Shown here piece after piece: positions 47,129 through 56,325 of a stretch of 64,000 bases of DNA (the first letter of the stretch is position 1; each line of letters begins with the position of its first letter). A model generated the notes under the pieces. That model did not search any database. It worked only from the letters and a program-made list of their open reading frames with translations, and was not told the DNA's origin. Origin of the DNA: Cryptosporangium arvum DSM 44712 (GTDB taxonomy: Bacteria; Actinomycetota; Actinomycetes; Mycobacteriales; Cryptosporangiaceae); NCBI RefSeq assembly GCF_000585375.1, contig NZ_KK073874.1:8901913-8965912 (forward strand). Direction: 5' to 3'. A program made the position numbers and the translations under genes.

Positions 47129-47976
47129 GCCCCATTGTGCGTCACGGCGTCGAGGAGGAAGTCGCGGAAGGTGGTGGGGGTGCTGTTCTCCGGGGTCCGG
47201 ACGACGCCGTGGTCCAGGCCGTCGTTCTTGGCCAGCGCCATGTCGATCCGGGCCTGCCCCATGGCCGTGTCGGCCGCACCGGGCACCTGCTGCTGGTAGC
47301 GCACCGGCCGGCCGAGCACCTCGGTGAGGATCGTGGCCATCCGGTCGTAGGTGAGGTCCTCCGGGCCGAGCACCGGCACCTCGGCGTAGCCGGTCCAGTC
47401 GTCGTCGCGCAGGAGGCGTGCGGCGACCGCGGCGATGTCCCTGGTCGCGACCGAGGGAGCCGGGTTGTCGGGGAGGTACGGACCGGAGAACACGCCGTTC
47501 TCCCGGATCGCGTCGATCTGGCGCAACGTGTTCTCCATGAACGACGGCGCGGTCAGCGCCCGGTACGGAACCCCGGTGGCGGCGATCAGGTCGTCCATGG
47601 CCAGGGCCGCGGTGACAAAACCGGCTCGCCCGGCCACGGGCGTGCCGCGGCCCAACGCCGACACCGCGACCACGCGGCCGGCCGTCCGCAACGCCCCGAG
47701 GACCGGTCGTACGAAGCCCGAGTACGCCTCGTCCGCGCTCGGCGCGGACGGGTTCGGGGGAACGAGCCAGAACACGGCGTCAGCTCCGCCGAAGGCTTTC
47801 GCCGCGACGTCGGGATCGCCGTGCGAACCCGGCACGACCTCGACGCGCTCGGCCACGCCCGGCGCGAGCCGGGCCGGATCCCTGACCACGACACGCACCG
47901 GCGCACCGTCCGCGAGCAGGTCCTCAACCACCTGGCGACCGATCTGGCCGGTCGGTGCGGTAACCACGATTGTCAT
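47125..47976 (-). CDS. NmrA-like NAD(P)-binding protein
   Basis: The 283-residue Rossmann protein starts MTIVVTAPTGQIGRQVVEDL (nucleotide loop TGQIGRQV), with APVRVVVRDPARLAPGVAER and FWLVPPNPSAPSADEAYSGF. The active-site Tyr/Lys of classical SDRs is not obvious, fitting the NmrA-like group that includes quinone reductases and redox sensors. A LysR gene lies divergently 70 bp away. Confidence 0.9.
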   Translation of the reverse strand: MTIVVTAPTGQIGRQVVEDLLADGAPVRVVVRDPARLAPGVAERVEVVPGSHGDPDVAAKAFGGADAVFWLVPPNPSAPSADEAYSGFVRPVLGALRTAGRVVAVSALGRGTPVAGRAGFVTAALAMDDLIAATGVPYRALTAPSFMENTLRQIDAIRENGVFSGPYLPDNPAPSVATRDIAAVAARLLRDDDWTGYAEVPVLGPEDLTYDRMATILTEVLGRPVRYQQQVPGAADTAMGQARIDMALAKNDGLDHGVVRTPENSTPTTFRDFLLDAVTHNGA

Positions 47977-48046
47977 GGGTCCGAGTCAAGGCCGGTGCGC
48001 ACCGAACGAGAAGGACCGATGCCGTCTCGATTGATACCCTGACGAT

Positions 48047-48946
48047 ATGAGTGACCTCGAGACCAGGCAGCTGCGTTACTTCGTGGCGGTGGCCGAGGAG
48101 TGTCATTTCGGCCGGGCGGCCGCGCGCCTGGGGATGGCCCAGCCGCCCCTGTCACGCGCGATCCGCGACCTGGAACGCCAGCTCGGCGTGCAGTTGCTGG
48201 TGCGCACCACCCGGCAGGTCTCGCTCACCCCCGCCGGCGAGACACTGCTGGCGGACGCCCGGACCGCTCTCGACGCGGTGGGCGCCGCGGAGCACCGCGC
48301 CCGGAGCGCCGGCCGGCCCCGGCCCACGCTCCGCCTGGCCCTCAAGGCCGATTACGACGGCGGGCTGCTGCCCAAGATCCTCGACGCCTACGACGCCCGG
48401 CCGGTCGAGTTGCTGCTCGGTGGCCGCGGCGAGCAGGTGCCGGCGCTGCGCGAGGGGCGGGCCGACGTCGCGATCCTGCCCGAGCCGCACGACGACCGCG
48501 GGCTGGACCTCGAACCGCTGCTGAGCGGGCCGCGGCTGGTGGCGCTGTCGGCGACCGATCCGCTGGCGGCGCGGACGTCGTTGCGGCGGTCGGACCTGGC
48601 CGGGCGTCGGCTGCCGGACGGCCGGCCCGCCGAGAACGGCGGAGCGGACCCGGCGCCGCCCGGCGCCCAGCGACGGGACCTGTCGCAGATCTTCAACCTG
48701 GTCGAGGTCGGCGGCAGCGTCTGGTTCCTGCCGGAGTGGGTGGCCCGCCGCTTCCCCCGTCCCCACCTGGCTTTCCTCCCGGTGGAAGACCTCGACCCGG
48801 TGACGCTCGTCGTGGCGTGGCCGGCCGAGTCCCGCTCCCCCGCGGTGGCCGAGTTCGTCCGCGTGGCCAAAGACGTCGCCGGCGAGAATCCGGCGGAGCG
48901 TGGCGTTCTTGCCACTGGGGCTCGGGCGGTCGACCGGCCAGCCTGA
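48047..48946 (+). CDS. LysR family regulator
   Basis: The 299-residue protein starts SDLETRQLRYFVAVAEECHF; the helix-turn-helix is GRAAARLGMAQPPLSRAIRD, followed by LERQLGVQLLVRTTRQVSLT. The effector domain runs from about residue 90. It is divergent from the NmrA-like gene, its likely target, and directly precedes the DJ-1/PfpI gene. Confidence 0.93.
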   Translation: MSDLETRQLRYFVAVAEECHFGRAAARLGMAQPPLSRAIRDLERQLGVQLLVRTTRQVSLTPAGETLLADARTALDAVGAAEHRARSAGRPRPTLRLALKADYDGGLLPKILDAYDARPVELLLGGRGEQVPALREGRADVAILPEPHDDRGLDLEPLLSGPRLVALSATDPLAARTSLRRSDLAGRRLPDGRPAENGGADPAPPGAQRRDLSQIFNLVEVGGSVWFLPEWVARRFPRPHLAFLPVEDLDPVTLVVAWPAESRSPAVAEFVRVAKDVAGENPAERGVLATGARAVDRPA

Positions 48947-48950
48947 ACCC

Positions 48951-49583
48951 ATGGACATCCAGATCGTTCTCTACGACGCTTTCGACCCGCTCGACGTCGT
49001 CGCCCCGTTCGAGGTGCTCGCGGCCGGTGCGGAGGTCGTCGGCGGGGAGTTCGGCGTCGAACTCGTCGCGGCCGACGGGCCCGGGCCGGTCGTCAGCGGC
49101 ACCCGTGGCCTCACGCTGACCGCGACCGCTCCGCTCGACCCGACCCGGCCCGGGTACGTCGTCGTCCCCGGCGTCAGCGGTTCACTCGAAGCCATTCCGA
49201 CGCTCCTCGCGCGATTCGCCGAGACGAAAGCCGCCCCTCTGCTGCGCGAAGCGTTGGACAACTCCGCGGTGACGGTGGCCACGCAGTGCGGCGGCTCGCT
49301 CGCGCTGGCGATGGCCGGTCTGATCCCGGGCCGCCACGCGGTCACGCACGCGCTCGGCCTCGACGTGCTCGGGGCCACCGGCGTGCACGCCGTTCCCGCC
49401 CGGGTCGTCGACGACGGCGACCTGATCAGCGCGGGTGGCGTCAGCTCCGGGCTGGACCTGGGGCTGTACGTGCTCGAGCGGGAGTTCGGTCCCCGGGTCG
49501 CGCACGCCGTCGAGAAGCTCTTCGAGTACGAGCGGCGCGGCACGGTCTGGCGTGCCACCGGCCGCGAGCCGCTCGCGGTCTGA
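48951..49583 (+). CDS. DJ-1/PfpI family protein
   Basis: ATG 48951 follows the LysR stop by 4 bp. The 210-residue protein has MDIQIVLYDAFDPLDVVAPF, GYVVVPGVSGSLEAIPTLLA and the nucleophile elbow TVATQCGGSLALAMAGLIPG (Cys in QCGG), ending HAVEKLFEYERRGTVWRATG. DJ-1/PfpI proteins include glyoxalase III and deglycase enzymes. The AraC-like domain of longer relatives is absent. Confidence 0.9.
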   Translation: MDIQIVLYDAFDPLDVVAPFEVLAAGAEVVGGEFGVELVAADGPGPVVSGTRGLTLTATAPLDPTRPGYVVVPGVSGSLEAIPTLLARFAETKAAPLLREALDNSAVTVATQCGGSLALAMAGLIPGRHAVTHALGLDVLGATGVHAVPARVVDDGDLISAGGVSSGLDLGLYVLEREFGPRVAHAVEKLFEYERRGTVWRATGREPLAV

Positions 49584-49592
49584 GCCCCCGGA

Positions 49593-50255
49593 TCAGAGGC
49601 TGTGCGCCTCGATGTCGCCGTAGGCGGTCGTCGCGCGGATCGCGAGGCCCACCGCGCCGTCGTTCTTGAGCGAGTTGACGATCCGGCCGGACGACGTGCC
49701 GGCGTCCAGGGAGGCCGAAACCCCACCGGCCGCGCCGACCGTGATCCCGCCCGCCTCGGTACGCAGCCCGACCTGGCCACTCACCGCCTCGACGACCCGG
49801 ATCTCGCCCTTCGAGGTCCGGATCTCGCCGGAGCCGTTCAGGCGGCCGACCTCGACGTCACCGGCCATCGTGGTGAGGCGCACGCTCGCGGCCTCGTCGA
49901 TCGAGATCGAGCCGTGCGAGCCCTCGAAGGCCACGTCGCCGGCCCGGCCGACGACCCGGAAGTCCGCGCTGGCCGCCGTCGCCTCGACCCGGGAGTCGGC
50001 GGGCAGCTGGACGGTCACCTCGATCGACCCGGACGAGCCGAACCGCTGGTTCTTGGCCGAGGTCTTGATCCGCAGCACCCCGTCGGCGAAGTCGACCGAC
50101 GTCTGCTCGACGACCTGCACGTCGCGCTCCTTGGCCGCGTTCGCGGGCCGGACCTCCACCGTGGTGTCGGTGCGGTCGGTCGCGATGAACTGGACCCGAC
50201 CGGCGGGGATCGCGAGAACGGCGGTGATCGGGGCGGGGGTGTCGAAGGTCTGCAT
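49593..50255 (-). CDS. DUF4097-type beta-helix protein
   Basis: ATG 50255 gives 220 residues rich in short beta repeats: SIEVTVQLPADSRVEATAAS, ADFRVVGRAGDVAFEGSHGS, ISIDEAASVRLTTMAGDVEV, GEIRTSKGEIRVVEAVSGQV. This is the DUF4097/adhesin-like repeat fold, usually cytoplasmic in actinobacteria. It faces the GbsR/MarR-type regulator gene and is probably its main target. Confidence 0.88.
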   Translation of the reverse strand: MQTFDTPAPITAVLAIPAGRVQFIATDRTDTTVEVRPANAAKERDVQVVEQTSVDFADGVLRIKTSAKNQRFGSSGSIEVTVQLPADSRVEATAASADFRVVGRAGDVAFEGSHGSISIDEAASVRLTTMAGDVEVGRLNGSGEIRTSKGEIRVVEAVSGQVGLRTEAGGITVGAAGGVSASLDAGTSSGRIVNSLKNDGAVGLAIRATTAYGDIEAHSL

Positions 50256-50335
50256 TGCTCTCTCCCGTGGTTGCTTGCTCCGTTGTTTCCAACACCGCAA
50301 ACGCTACGTTGCGTTCCAGAATTAGACAACACATT

Positions 50336-50417
50336 CGTTGCAAAAGAAAAGCATCTTGCCTGTTCAGAGCGCCGAAATCGTTGCACCAGCCCTAATTTCA
50401 ATGCAACGGTCGTTGCA
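50336..50417. promoter_or_regulatory. CGTTGCA operator cluster
   Basis: The 209-bp divergent region holds a perfect palindrome TGCAACGGTCGTTGCA (50402-50417) and single CGTTGCA half-sites at 50336-50342 and 50379-50385. The spacing is compatible with cooperative binding by the regulator encoded at 50465. Confidence 0.7.
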
Positions 50418-50464
50418 ATAGATTCGAATAAACGCTATCCTCGGTCGACGCGGAGGAGGTCGTC

Positions 50465-51202
50465 GTGCCGGGTGGCAGGCTCAGTCAGCAGGAACGTCAG
50501 CAGATCGCTTCGGGTCTGGCCGACGGTCTGGCGTACGCGGAGATCGCGCGTGGCCTCGATCGTCCGACTTCGACGATCACCCGCGAAGTGAGCCGGAACG
50601 GCGGCCCCACCGGCTACCGCGCCGATCTGGCCCATCTCGCCACCGAGCGCCGGACGCACCAGCGCCGCCAGGCCAAACCACGCGCTGCCTCGGCGCCCAC
50701 CCAGTCCGACGGGCGAGACGCCGACGCCGTGCGCGAGTACGAGGAGATGTGGACGACCGTCCTCGTGCAGCAAGGCCTGCCCAAGATGATGTCCAGGGTG
50801 CTGGCCTGCCTCTACACCACCGACGCCGGGAGTCTCACCGCGGCCGAGCTCGTCCGGCGGCTCGAGGTCAGCCCGGCGTCGATCTCCAAGGCGATCACGT
50901 TCCTGGAGAGCCAGAAACTCGTGCGCCGGGAACGCGACGACCGACGTCGGGAGCGTTACGTGGTCGACCCGGAGCTCTGGCACCAATCGACGGTCGCCAG
51001 CGCACGCGCCAACGACCAGTTGATCGAGGTCGCGCGGCAGGGCGCCGCCGTGCTCGGCCCGGGCACCCCGGCTGCCGTGCGGCTCGAGAACACCGCCCGC
51101 TACCTCCGCTTCGTCAGCGAAGGCCTGCTCCGCGCGGCCGAGCAGGCCCGGGAGGTGCTCCACATGACGTCGGGCCCGTCGGTCACCGAAGAACGAGCGT
51201 GA
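50465..51202 (+). CDS. Regulator with HTH_38-like N-terminus and GbsR/MarR-like domain
   Basis: GTG 50465 gives 245 residues. Residues 4-45 (RLSQQERQQIASGLADGLAY, AEIARGLDRPTSTITREVSR) match the N-terminal HTH of IS30-type transposases. Residues 90-240 are a GbsR/MarR-like winged helix: MSRVLACLYTTDAGSLTAAE, LVRRLEVSPASISKAITFLE, SQKLVRRERDDRRRERYVVD. The two-HTH layout is unusual and may bind the CGTTGCA cluster. It is divergent from the DUF4097 gene. Confidence 0.88.
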   Translation: MPGGRLSQQERQQIASGLADGLAYAEIARGLDRPTSTITREVSRNGGPTGYRADLAHLATERRTHQRRQAKPRAASAPTQSDGRDADAVREYEEMWTTVLVQQGLPKMMSRVLACLYTTDAGSLTAAELVRRLEVSPASISKAITFLESQKLVRRERDDRRRERYVVDPELWHQSTVASARANDQLIEVARQGAAVLGPGTPAAVRLENTARYLRFVSEGLLRAAEQAREVLHMTSGPSVTEERA

Positions 51203-51335
51203 GCGGGGCGGCGTGCAGCCGCAGGAACCTGTCGGGACGAACCTCGAACAGGAACGTCACGTGGTCGGCTCCGAGCACCCGGAGCAGGGTCTGCGTCACC
51301 GACGCCTGGCCCGACGGACACGGGATGCCGGTCAG
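51183..51335 (-). pseudogene. C-terminal fragment of an unknown gene
   Basis: A frame reading LTGIPCPSGQASVTQTLLRV and LGADHVTFLFEVRPDRFLRL has very strong coding composition and ends in TGA at 51185-51183. It has no upstream part: it begins inside the epimerase stop region. A GTG at 51299 could start a 38-residue protein without a ribosome site. It is more likely a remnant left by deletion. Confidence 0.35.
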
Positions 51336-52300
51336 TCGAGTGACGCCATCGACAGCTCGAGCAGGCTCTCCGCCGTCTCCACGATCGTGGTCTCGAGCGG
51401 ACGCGGGCGCCAGCCGAGCTCGTCGCGGGCCCGGTCGTTGTGGATGATCGGTCGTGGCAGGTCGTCGCCCGGCGCTTCTTCGGTCGGCGCCTTCTCCGCC
51501 CCCAGCCGCGCCCGCAGCACAGCGGCCACCTCGAGGAAGCTCGTCGTGGGCCCGTCGGCGACGGCCAGGAACCGCCTGCCCGCGGCACCGGGCGCCGCCG
51601 CCGCGCGAAGGTGCAGTTCAGCGACGTCACGCACGTCGACGACGCCCATCCGTGCCCGCGGCGCTACCGGGATCGTCCCCTCCAGGAACGCCTTGATCAG
51701 GTACGACGAGGAACCCAGCCGGGTCGTCAGCGTCGGTCCCAGGACGAACGTCGGGTTGACGACGACCAGCTCGGTGTCGCCGCCTTCCTTCTCGACGAAG
51801 TCCCAGGCCGCCCGCTCGGCGACCACCTTGGAGCGGGGGTAAGGGGCGAGGCCGGGCTGGTCGGGGTCGGTCCAGTCCGCCTCGCTGAACTCGGCGGTCG
51901 ATTTGGGGGTGTAGCCGATCGCGGCGAACGACGACGTCAGCACCACGCGCCGAGCGCCCGCGTCACGAGCGGCCCGGAGAACCCGGAGCGTGCCCTCCCG
52001 GGCGGGAACGATCAGATCGTCGGGGTCATCGGGCTGCGCCACCGGGATCGGCGAGGCCACGTGGTGGATCTCGTCGCAACCGGCCACCGCGGCGCTCCAC
52101 CCGTCGTCGGCCTCCAGCGAAGCCGGAACGACCTGCAGACGCGCGCCGTCGGCGCCACCACGACGCACGGCGGCGCGCAGTTCCGCCTCGCCGGCCGCCG
52201 AACGCACGGTCGCCCGCACGTCCCGACCGGAGCGCAACAAAGCGGCGACCAGCTGCGTACCGACGTACCCGGATCCACCAGTGACCAGAACTGTGCTCAT
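51332..52300 (-). CDS. NAD-dependent epimerase/dehydratase (extended SDR)
   Basis: The 322-residue protein starts STVLVTGGSGYVGTQLVAAL (GxxGxxG loop) and has VVLTSSFAAIGYTPKSTAEF, the YxxxK-type PYPRSKVVAERAAWDFVEKE and a dihydroflavonol-reductase-like VVVNPTFVLGPTLTTRLGSS. It likely reduces a carbonyl with NADPH. Substrate unknown. Confidence 0.93.
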   Translation of the reverse strand: MSTVLVTGGSGYVGTQLVAALLRSGRDVRATVRSAAGEAELRAAVRRGGADGARLQVVPASLEADDGWSAAVAGCDEIHHVASPIPVAQPDDPDDLIVPAREGTLRVLRAARDAGARRVVLTSSFAAIGYTPKSTAEFSEADWTDPDQPGLAPYPRSKVVAERAAWDFVEKEGGDTELVVVNPTFVLGPTLTTRLGSSSYLIKAFLEGTIPVAPRARMGVVDVRDVAELHLRAAAAPGAAGRRFLAVADGPTTSFLEVAAVLRARLGAEKAPTEEAPGDDLPRPIIHNDRARDELGWRPRPLETTIVETAESLLELSMASLD

Positions 52301-52398
52301 GGGCGAATGCTGCGCCGCCGCCCACCACCCGGCGAGAGGCCCGGTTTTCCTAGGACTGCCGGGCCACCCGGTGTCGACCTCGGCGTTCAGGCGTGAGA

Positions 52399-52875
52399 TC
52401 AGGGTGCGGTCATGCCCGGCTGGTAGGCGCCGGCCGGCATCCGGACCATGACGTTCATCCGGTTGAACGTGTTGATGAGCGCGATCCCGGTCACCAGCGC
52501 GAGCAGTTCCTCCTCGTCGTAGTGCTTCGCGGCGTTGTCCCACACGTGGTCGGGCACACCGCCGGCCGCGTCGGCGATGCGGGTGCCTTCCTCGGTGAGT
52601 TCGAGCGCCGCCCGCTCGGCCTCGGTGAACACGGTGGCTTCGCGCCACGCCGCCACCAGGTTGAGCCGCTGCTGCGTCTCGCCGGCCGCCAGCGCGTCCT
52701 TGATGTGCATGTCGGTGCAGAACCCGCAGCCGTTGATCTGGCTGGCCCTGAGCTTGACCAACTCCAATGTGGTCCCCGGAACGGTCGAATCCGCGAGCAC
52801 CTGGCCCGCGGCCACCAGGTGCTTGACGAGCTTCCCCGCGAGCGGGCTTCCGAAAAGGTTCAGTCGAGCGTCCAT
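52399..52875 (-). CDS. Carboxymuconolactone decarboxylase/AhpD family protein
   Basis: The 158-residue protein starts MDARLNLFGSPLAGKLVKHL, with the AhpD-type site RASQINGCGFCTDMHIKDAL (CxxC with a downstream His) and then LNLVAAWREATVFTEAERAA. Members act as alkylhydroperoxidase partners. A 5'-truncated copy occurs at 23783-24055, so this is the surviving paralogue. It is divergent from the methyltransferase gene by 45 bp. Confidence 0.92.
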   Translation of the reverse strand: MDARLNLFGSPLAGKLVKHLVAAGQVLADSTVPGTTLELVKLRASQINGCGFCTDMHIKDALAAGETQQRLNLVAAWREATVFTEAERAALELTEEGTRIADAAGGVPDHVWDNAAKHYDEEELLALVTGIALINTFNRMNVMVRMPAGAYQPGMTAP

Positions 52876-52920
52876 GCTCACCCGACACCGGCCCGGCCGT
52901 CGCTGTGACACCGTTGAACC

Positions 52921-53643
52921 ATGCCGGATCCGATCTTCGACCACCCTCGGCTGGTCGGCGTCTACGACGCCCTGGAAGGCGAACGGCATGATCTGGACGC
53001 CTACGAGCGGCTCGTCGCGGAGTTGGGCGCGACGCGGATCATCGACGTGGGCTGCGGCACCGGCGTCTTCGCGACCCGGCTCGCGGCGGCCGGCAAGAGC
53101 GTGACCGGGCTCGATCCGGCGCCCGGCTCGATCCGCTACGCGCGGGACCGGCCGGTCGGAGAGCTCGTCACCTGGATCCGCGGCGACATCCAGGACGTCC
53201 ACGACAGCGGCTTCGACCTCGCGACGATGACCGGCAACGTCGCCCAGGCCATCGTCGATCCGAACAAGTGGAACCGGACGCTCACCGGCGTGCGTCGCGT
53301 CCTCCGGCCGGGTGGACACCTGGTGTTCGAGACCCGGGACCCGGCGCACCGGGCGTGGGAGCTCTGGACCGCCGAGCTGACCGACCGCACCGTCGACGTC
53401 GAGGGCGTCGGCCCGGTGCGGACGTGGACCGAGGTGGTCGACCGGGCCGGGCCACTGCTCACGTTCCGGGTGAGCTGGGTGTTCCCCGACCGAGCCGTCC
53501 TGACCTCCCATTCGACGCTGCGCTTCCGCACCCGCCGCGAGATCGAGTCGTCGCTGCAGACCCACGGCTACGAGCTACGCGAGGTCCGCGACGCCCCGGA
53601 CCGGCCCGGCCTCGAATGGGTCTTCCTGGCCCGGAAGCGCTAG
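52921..53643 (+). CDS. Class I SAM-dependent methyltransferase
   Basis: The 240-residue protein has the SAM motif I RIIDVGCGTGVFATRLAAAG, motif II region SVTGLDPAPGSIRYARDRPV, and a motif IV-like FDLATMTGNVAQAIVDPNKW. It is a soluble Rossmann methyltransferase; the substrate is not predictable. The stop overlaps the opposite sigma factor stop by 4 bp. Confidence 0.92.
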   Translation: MPDPIFDHPRLVGVYDALEGERHDLDAYERLVAELGATRIIDVGCGTGVFATRLAAAGKSVTGLDPAPGSIRYARDRPVGELVTWIRGDIQDVHDSGFDLATMTGNVAQAIVDPNKWNRTLTGVRRVLRPGGHLVFETRDPAHRAWELWTAELTDRTVDVEGVGPVRTWTEVVDRAGPLLTFRVSWVFPDRAVLTSHSTLRFRTRREIESSLQTHGYELREVRDAPDRPGLEWVFLARKR

Positions 53644-54131
53644 TCCGCAGCGGCCATGCCGTTACGGAGTGCGCGCAGCGCGTAGTGCGCCCGGGATTTC
53701 ACGGTGCCGACGGGCACGTCCAACCGCTGTGCGACCTCTTCGGCCGGGATCCCCCGCATGTGCAGATCCACGAGCACGTTGCGGTGGGCGTCGCTCAACC
53801 GCCCGAAGGCGTCACGCATCGCGTCGTTGACCAACGCCGCCTCGGTCGTGTCCTCGACCCGGGCAATGTGTTCAAAATCGACGATCGCCGTCTCCACCGG
53901 CCGGATCTGCTTGGCCCGGACCGTGTCGATGAACAACCGGCGGGCCACCGCGAACAGCCACCGCCGCTGGTTGCTCTCCTGCTCCGGCAAGCTGTCGGCG
54001 TGCTGCCACGCACGCAGCATCGTCTCCTGCAGCATGTCCTCCGCGGTCTGCCGATCGCCCCGGTTGAGCTTGAGCAGATAGCGCATCAGGCTGCTCGCAT
54101 GTACGGAGTGTAATGAATCGATCTGGGGCAT
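53640..54131 (-). CDS. ECF-family sigma factor
   Basis: The 163-residue protein has region 2 (SSLMRYLLKLNRGDRQTAED, MLQETMLRAWQHADSLPEQE, RRWLFAVARRLFIDTVRAKQ) and region 4 (FGRLSDAHRNVLVDLHMRGI, PAEEVAQRLDVPVGTVKSRA). It resembles SigK/SigL-type ECF factors. No anti-sigma gene is adjacent; the divergent SARP gene begins 107 bp away. Confidence 0.93.
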   Translation of the reverse strand: MPQIDSLHSVHASSLMRYLLKLNRGDRQTAEDMLQETMLRAWQHADSLPEQESNQRRWLFAVARRLFIDTVRAKQIRPVETAIVDFEHIARVEDTTEAALVNDAMRDAFGRLSDAHRNVLVDLHMRGIPAEEVAQRLDVPVGTVKSRAHYALRALRNGMAAAD

Positions 54132-54237
54132 GTGCCCGACGCTAGAAAGGCTTACTGCGTTCTAACTGACACAGAACTGACACAGCGATCTGAGCATCCG
54201 GTCGGTCGACGCACGCGAAATCGTTACGCTGAGCAAC

Positions 54238-56325
54238 GTGCCGGCCGAGACGAAACCAACGGTGTACTTCACCGTTCTCGGTCCCGTCCGTGTCTTCCGC
54301 AACGGCGAGGAGCTCATCGTCGGTCCGGGCCAGGAGCAGGCGGTGCTCGCCTTGTTGCTCGCCCGCGCCGGACACCCCATCTCGGTAGGCACTTTGATCG
54401 ATGCATTGTGGGGGGACGCCCCGCCGGCGAGCGCGCTGAACGTCATCCAGCGATCGGTCGGACGGATCCGGCGCCTGCTGGAACCGGAGCTTCCGCACCG
54501 CGCGAGCGGACAGTGGCTGCTGCGTACCGGCAACGCGTACCGGCTCGTCCTGAACGAGAACGAGTGCGATCTCCTGCACTTTCGGGCACTCGTTCGGCGC
54601 GCGAGGGAAACCACGCATCCCTTACGGGCCACCGTGCTGCGCACCGAAGCGCTCGCGCTGTGGGACGGCCGGGCGGCCGCGGACATCGAGACGTCGGTGG
54701 AGGCCGCGACGGTGTTCCGGGCGATCGACGCCGAGCGCTCGCAGGTGGCGATCCAGGCCGCCGAGGTGGCCGCCGCGTACACCGGCGCCGAGCCCTCGTA
54801 CGAGCTGCTCCGGGTGCTGCGGGCCACGGTCGCCGCCGACCCGCTGAACGAACTGCTGCACGCCGCGCTCACCCGCTGCCTCACCGCGGCCGGTCACCGC
54901 GCCGAGGCGCTCGGCACGATCCAGGCACTTCGTCAGCGTCTGGCCGACGAGCTCGGTATCGGCCCCGGCCCCGCCCTGCGCCAGGCGCACCTGGAAATAC
55001 TCCGGTCCGACGACCAGGCGATGCAGGTGGCCCCGGCGGTCCGCCCCGCGATGGTGCCCGCCGAGCTGACCACGTTCTCCGGTCGCGCCGCCGAAGTCGA
55101 GCACATCGACACGTTCGCCACCGATCGGCCGGACGCGGCGATCGTCGTCGTCCACGGCATGGGTGGGGTGGGCAAGACGACGCTCGCGGTGCGCTGGGCG
55201 CGCGCCAACGCCTACCGGTTCCCCGACGGGGAACTCTTCGTGGACCTGCGCGGTTTCGGCCCGGAGGGCCGGCCGATCCCGCCCGGGGAGGCGCTGCTGC
55301 CGCTGCTGACCGCGCTCGGTGTCCCCGCCGACGAGATGCCGGCGAGCGCGGACGAACGGGTGGCGCTCTACCGGTCGCTGCTCGATCGCCGACGGGTGCT
55401 GCTGATCGTCGACAACGCCCGCGACGAGGAGCACGTCCGCCCGCTGCTGCCGCCCGGCCCCGGTTCGCTGACCCTGGTCACCAGCCGAAGCCGGCTGACC
55501 GGGCTGGTCGTGGCGCAGGGCGCGATGCCGGTCGCGTTGAACGTCATGTCCGACGCCGAGGCGCGCGCCATGCTGCTGCGCCGGATCCGTCCGCCCGTCG
55601 ACAAGACCGCGGTCGACGAGATCCTGCGGTACTGCGGTGGGTTGCCGCTGGCGCTCAGCATCGTTGCTGCGCGCCTGCTGACCGACCCGTCGCTCACTCC
55701 GCGCGTGGTGGCCGACGAGATGCGCGCGAGCGCGTCCCGCCTGGCCGCTCTCGAAGGCGGTGACGTGGGGGTGCGCGCGACGTTGCGCTGGTCGTACGAG
55801 ACCTTGTCGCAACCGGCCCGGCGGGCGGTGCGGCTCGCGGGTGTGCACCGTGGTTACGAGGGCTCGATGCAGCTGACCGCGAGCGTGTGCGGCGTGCCGA
55901 TGAGCGAGGCCCAGCACGTGACCGACGAGCTGATCGACGTCCGGCTGCTGGACCAGCCGAGTCCCGGGCGGTACCGGGCCCACGACCTCATCTGTCTGTT
56001 CTCCTACGAGGTGTGCATGGAGGGCGAGACCGAGGCTTCGAGGCGGGAAGCACGCGGGCGCCTTCTCGGGTGCTACCGGGCGAGCCTGGCCGCCGCGGCG
56101 GCGGTGATCAGCGGCGACACCCGCTCGATCGAGCCGCTCGAAGCGGGGGTCACCCCGATGACGTTCGACGACGCGGTGCAGGCGCGGAACTGGCTCGCCG
56201 TCGAGCGTCCACAACTGCTGCTGACCTTGGACGACCTGGGCAAGCACCCGCCGGGCGCCTGGGAGGCGGACCAGTACGACGCGTTGGCGGCTTCGCTGTC
56301 GGATGTGGAGTCCCTCGTCAAATGA
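54238..56325 (+). CDS. SARP-family regulator with NB-ARC ATPase domain
   Basis: GTG 54238 gives 695 residues. Residues 10-105 are the OmpR-like winged helix (VYFTVLGPVRVFRNGEELIV, GTLIDALWGDAPPASALNVI); 105-250 the BTAD domain ending GIGPGPALRQAHLEIL; 285-600 an NB-ARC ATPase with P-loop IVVVHGMGGVGKTTLAVRWA and the Walker B RRVLLIVDNARDEEHVRPLL. It lacks the TPR tail of AfsR. SARPs activate secondary-metabolite genes; the convergent SMP-30/FAD operon is a candidate target. Confidence 0.93.
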   Translation: MPAETKPTVYFTVLGPVRVFRNGEELIVGPGQEQAVLALLLARAGHPISVGTLIDALWGDAPPASALNVIQRSVGRIRRLLEPELPHRASGQWLLRTGNAYRLVLNENECDLLHFRALVRRARETTHPLRATVLRTEALALWDGRAAADIETSVEAATVFRAIDAERSQVAIQAAEVAAAYTGAEPSYELLRVLRATVAADPLNELLHAALTRCLTAAGHRAEALGTIQALRQRLADELGIGPGPALRQAHLEILRSDDQAMQVAPAVRPAMVPAELTTFSGRAAEVEHIDTFATDRPDAAIVVVHGMGGVGKTTLAVRWARANAYRFPDGELFVDLRGFGPEGRPIPPGEALLPLLTALGVPADEMPASADERVALYRSLLDRRRVLLIVDNARDEEHVRPLLPPGPGSLTLVTSRSRLTGLVVAQGAMPVALNVMSDAEARAMLLRRIRPPVDKTAVDEILRYCGGLPLALSIVAARLLTDPSLTPRVVADEMRASASRLAALEGGDVGVRATLRWSYETLSQPARRAVRLAGVHRGYEGSMQLTASVCGVPMSEAQHVTDELIDVRLLDQPSPGRYRAHDLICLFSYEVCMEGETEASRREARGRLLGCYRASLAAAAAVISGDTRSIEPLEAGVTPMTFDDAVQARNWLAVERPQLLLTLDDLGKHPPGAWEADQYDALAASLSDVESLVK

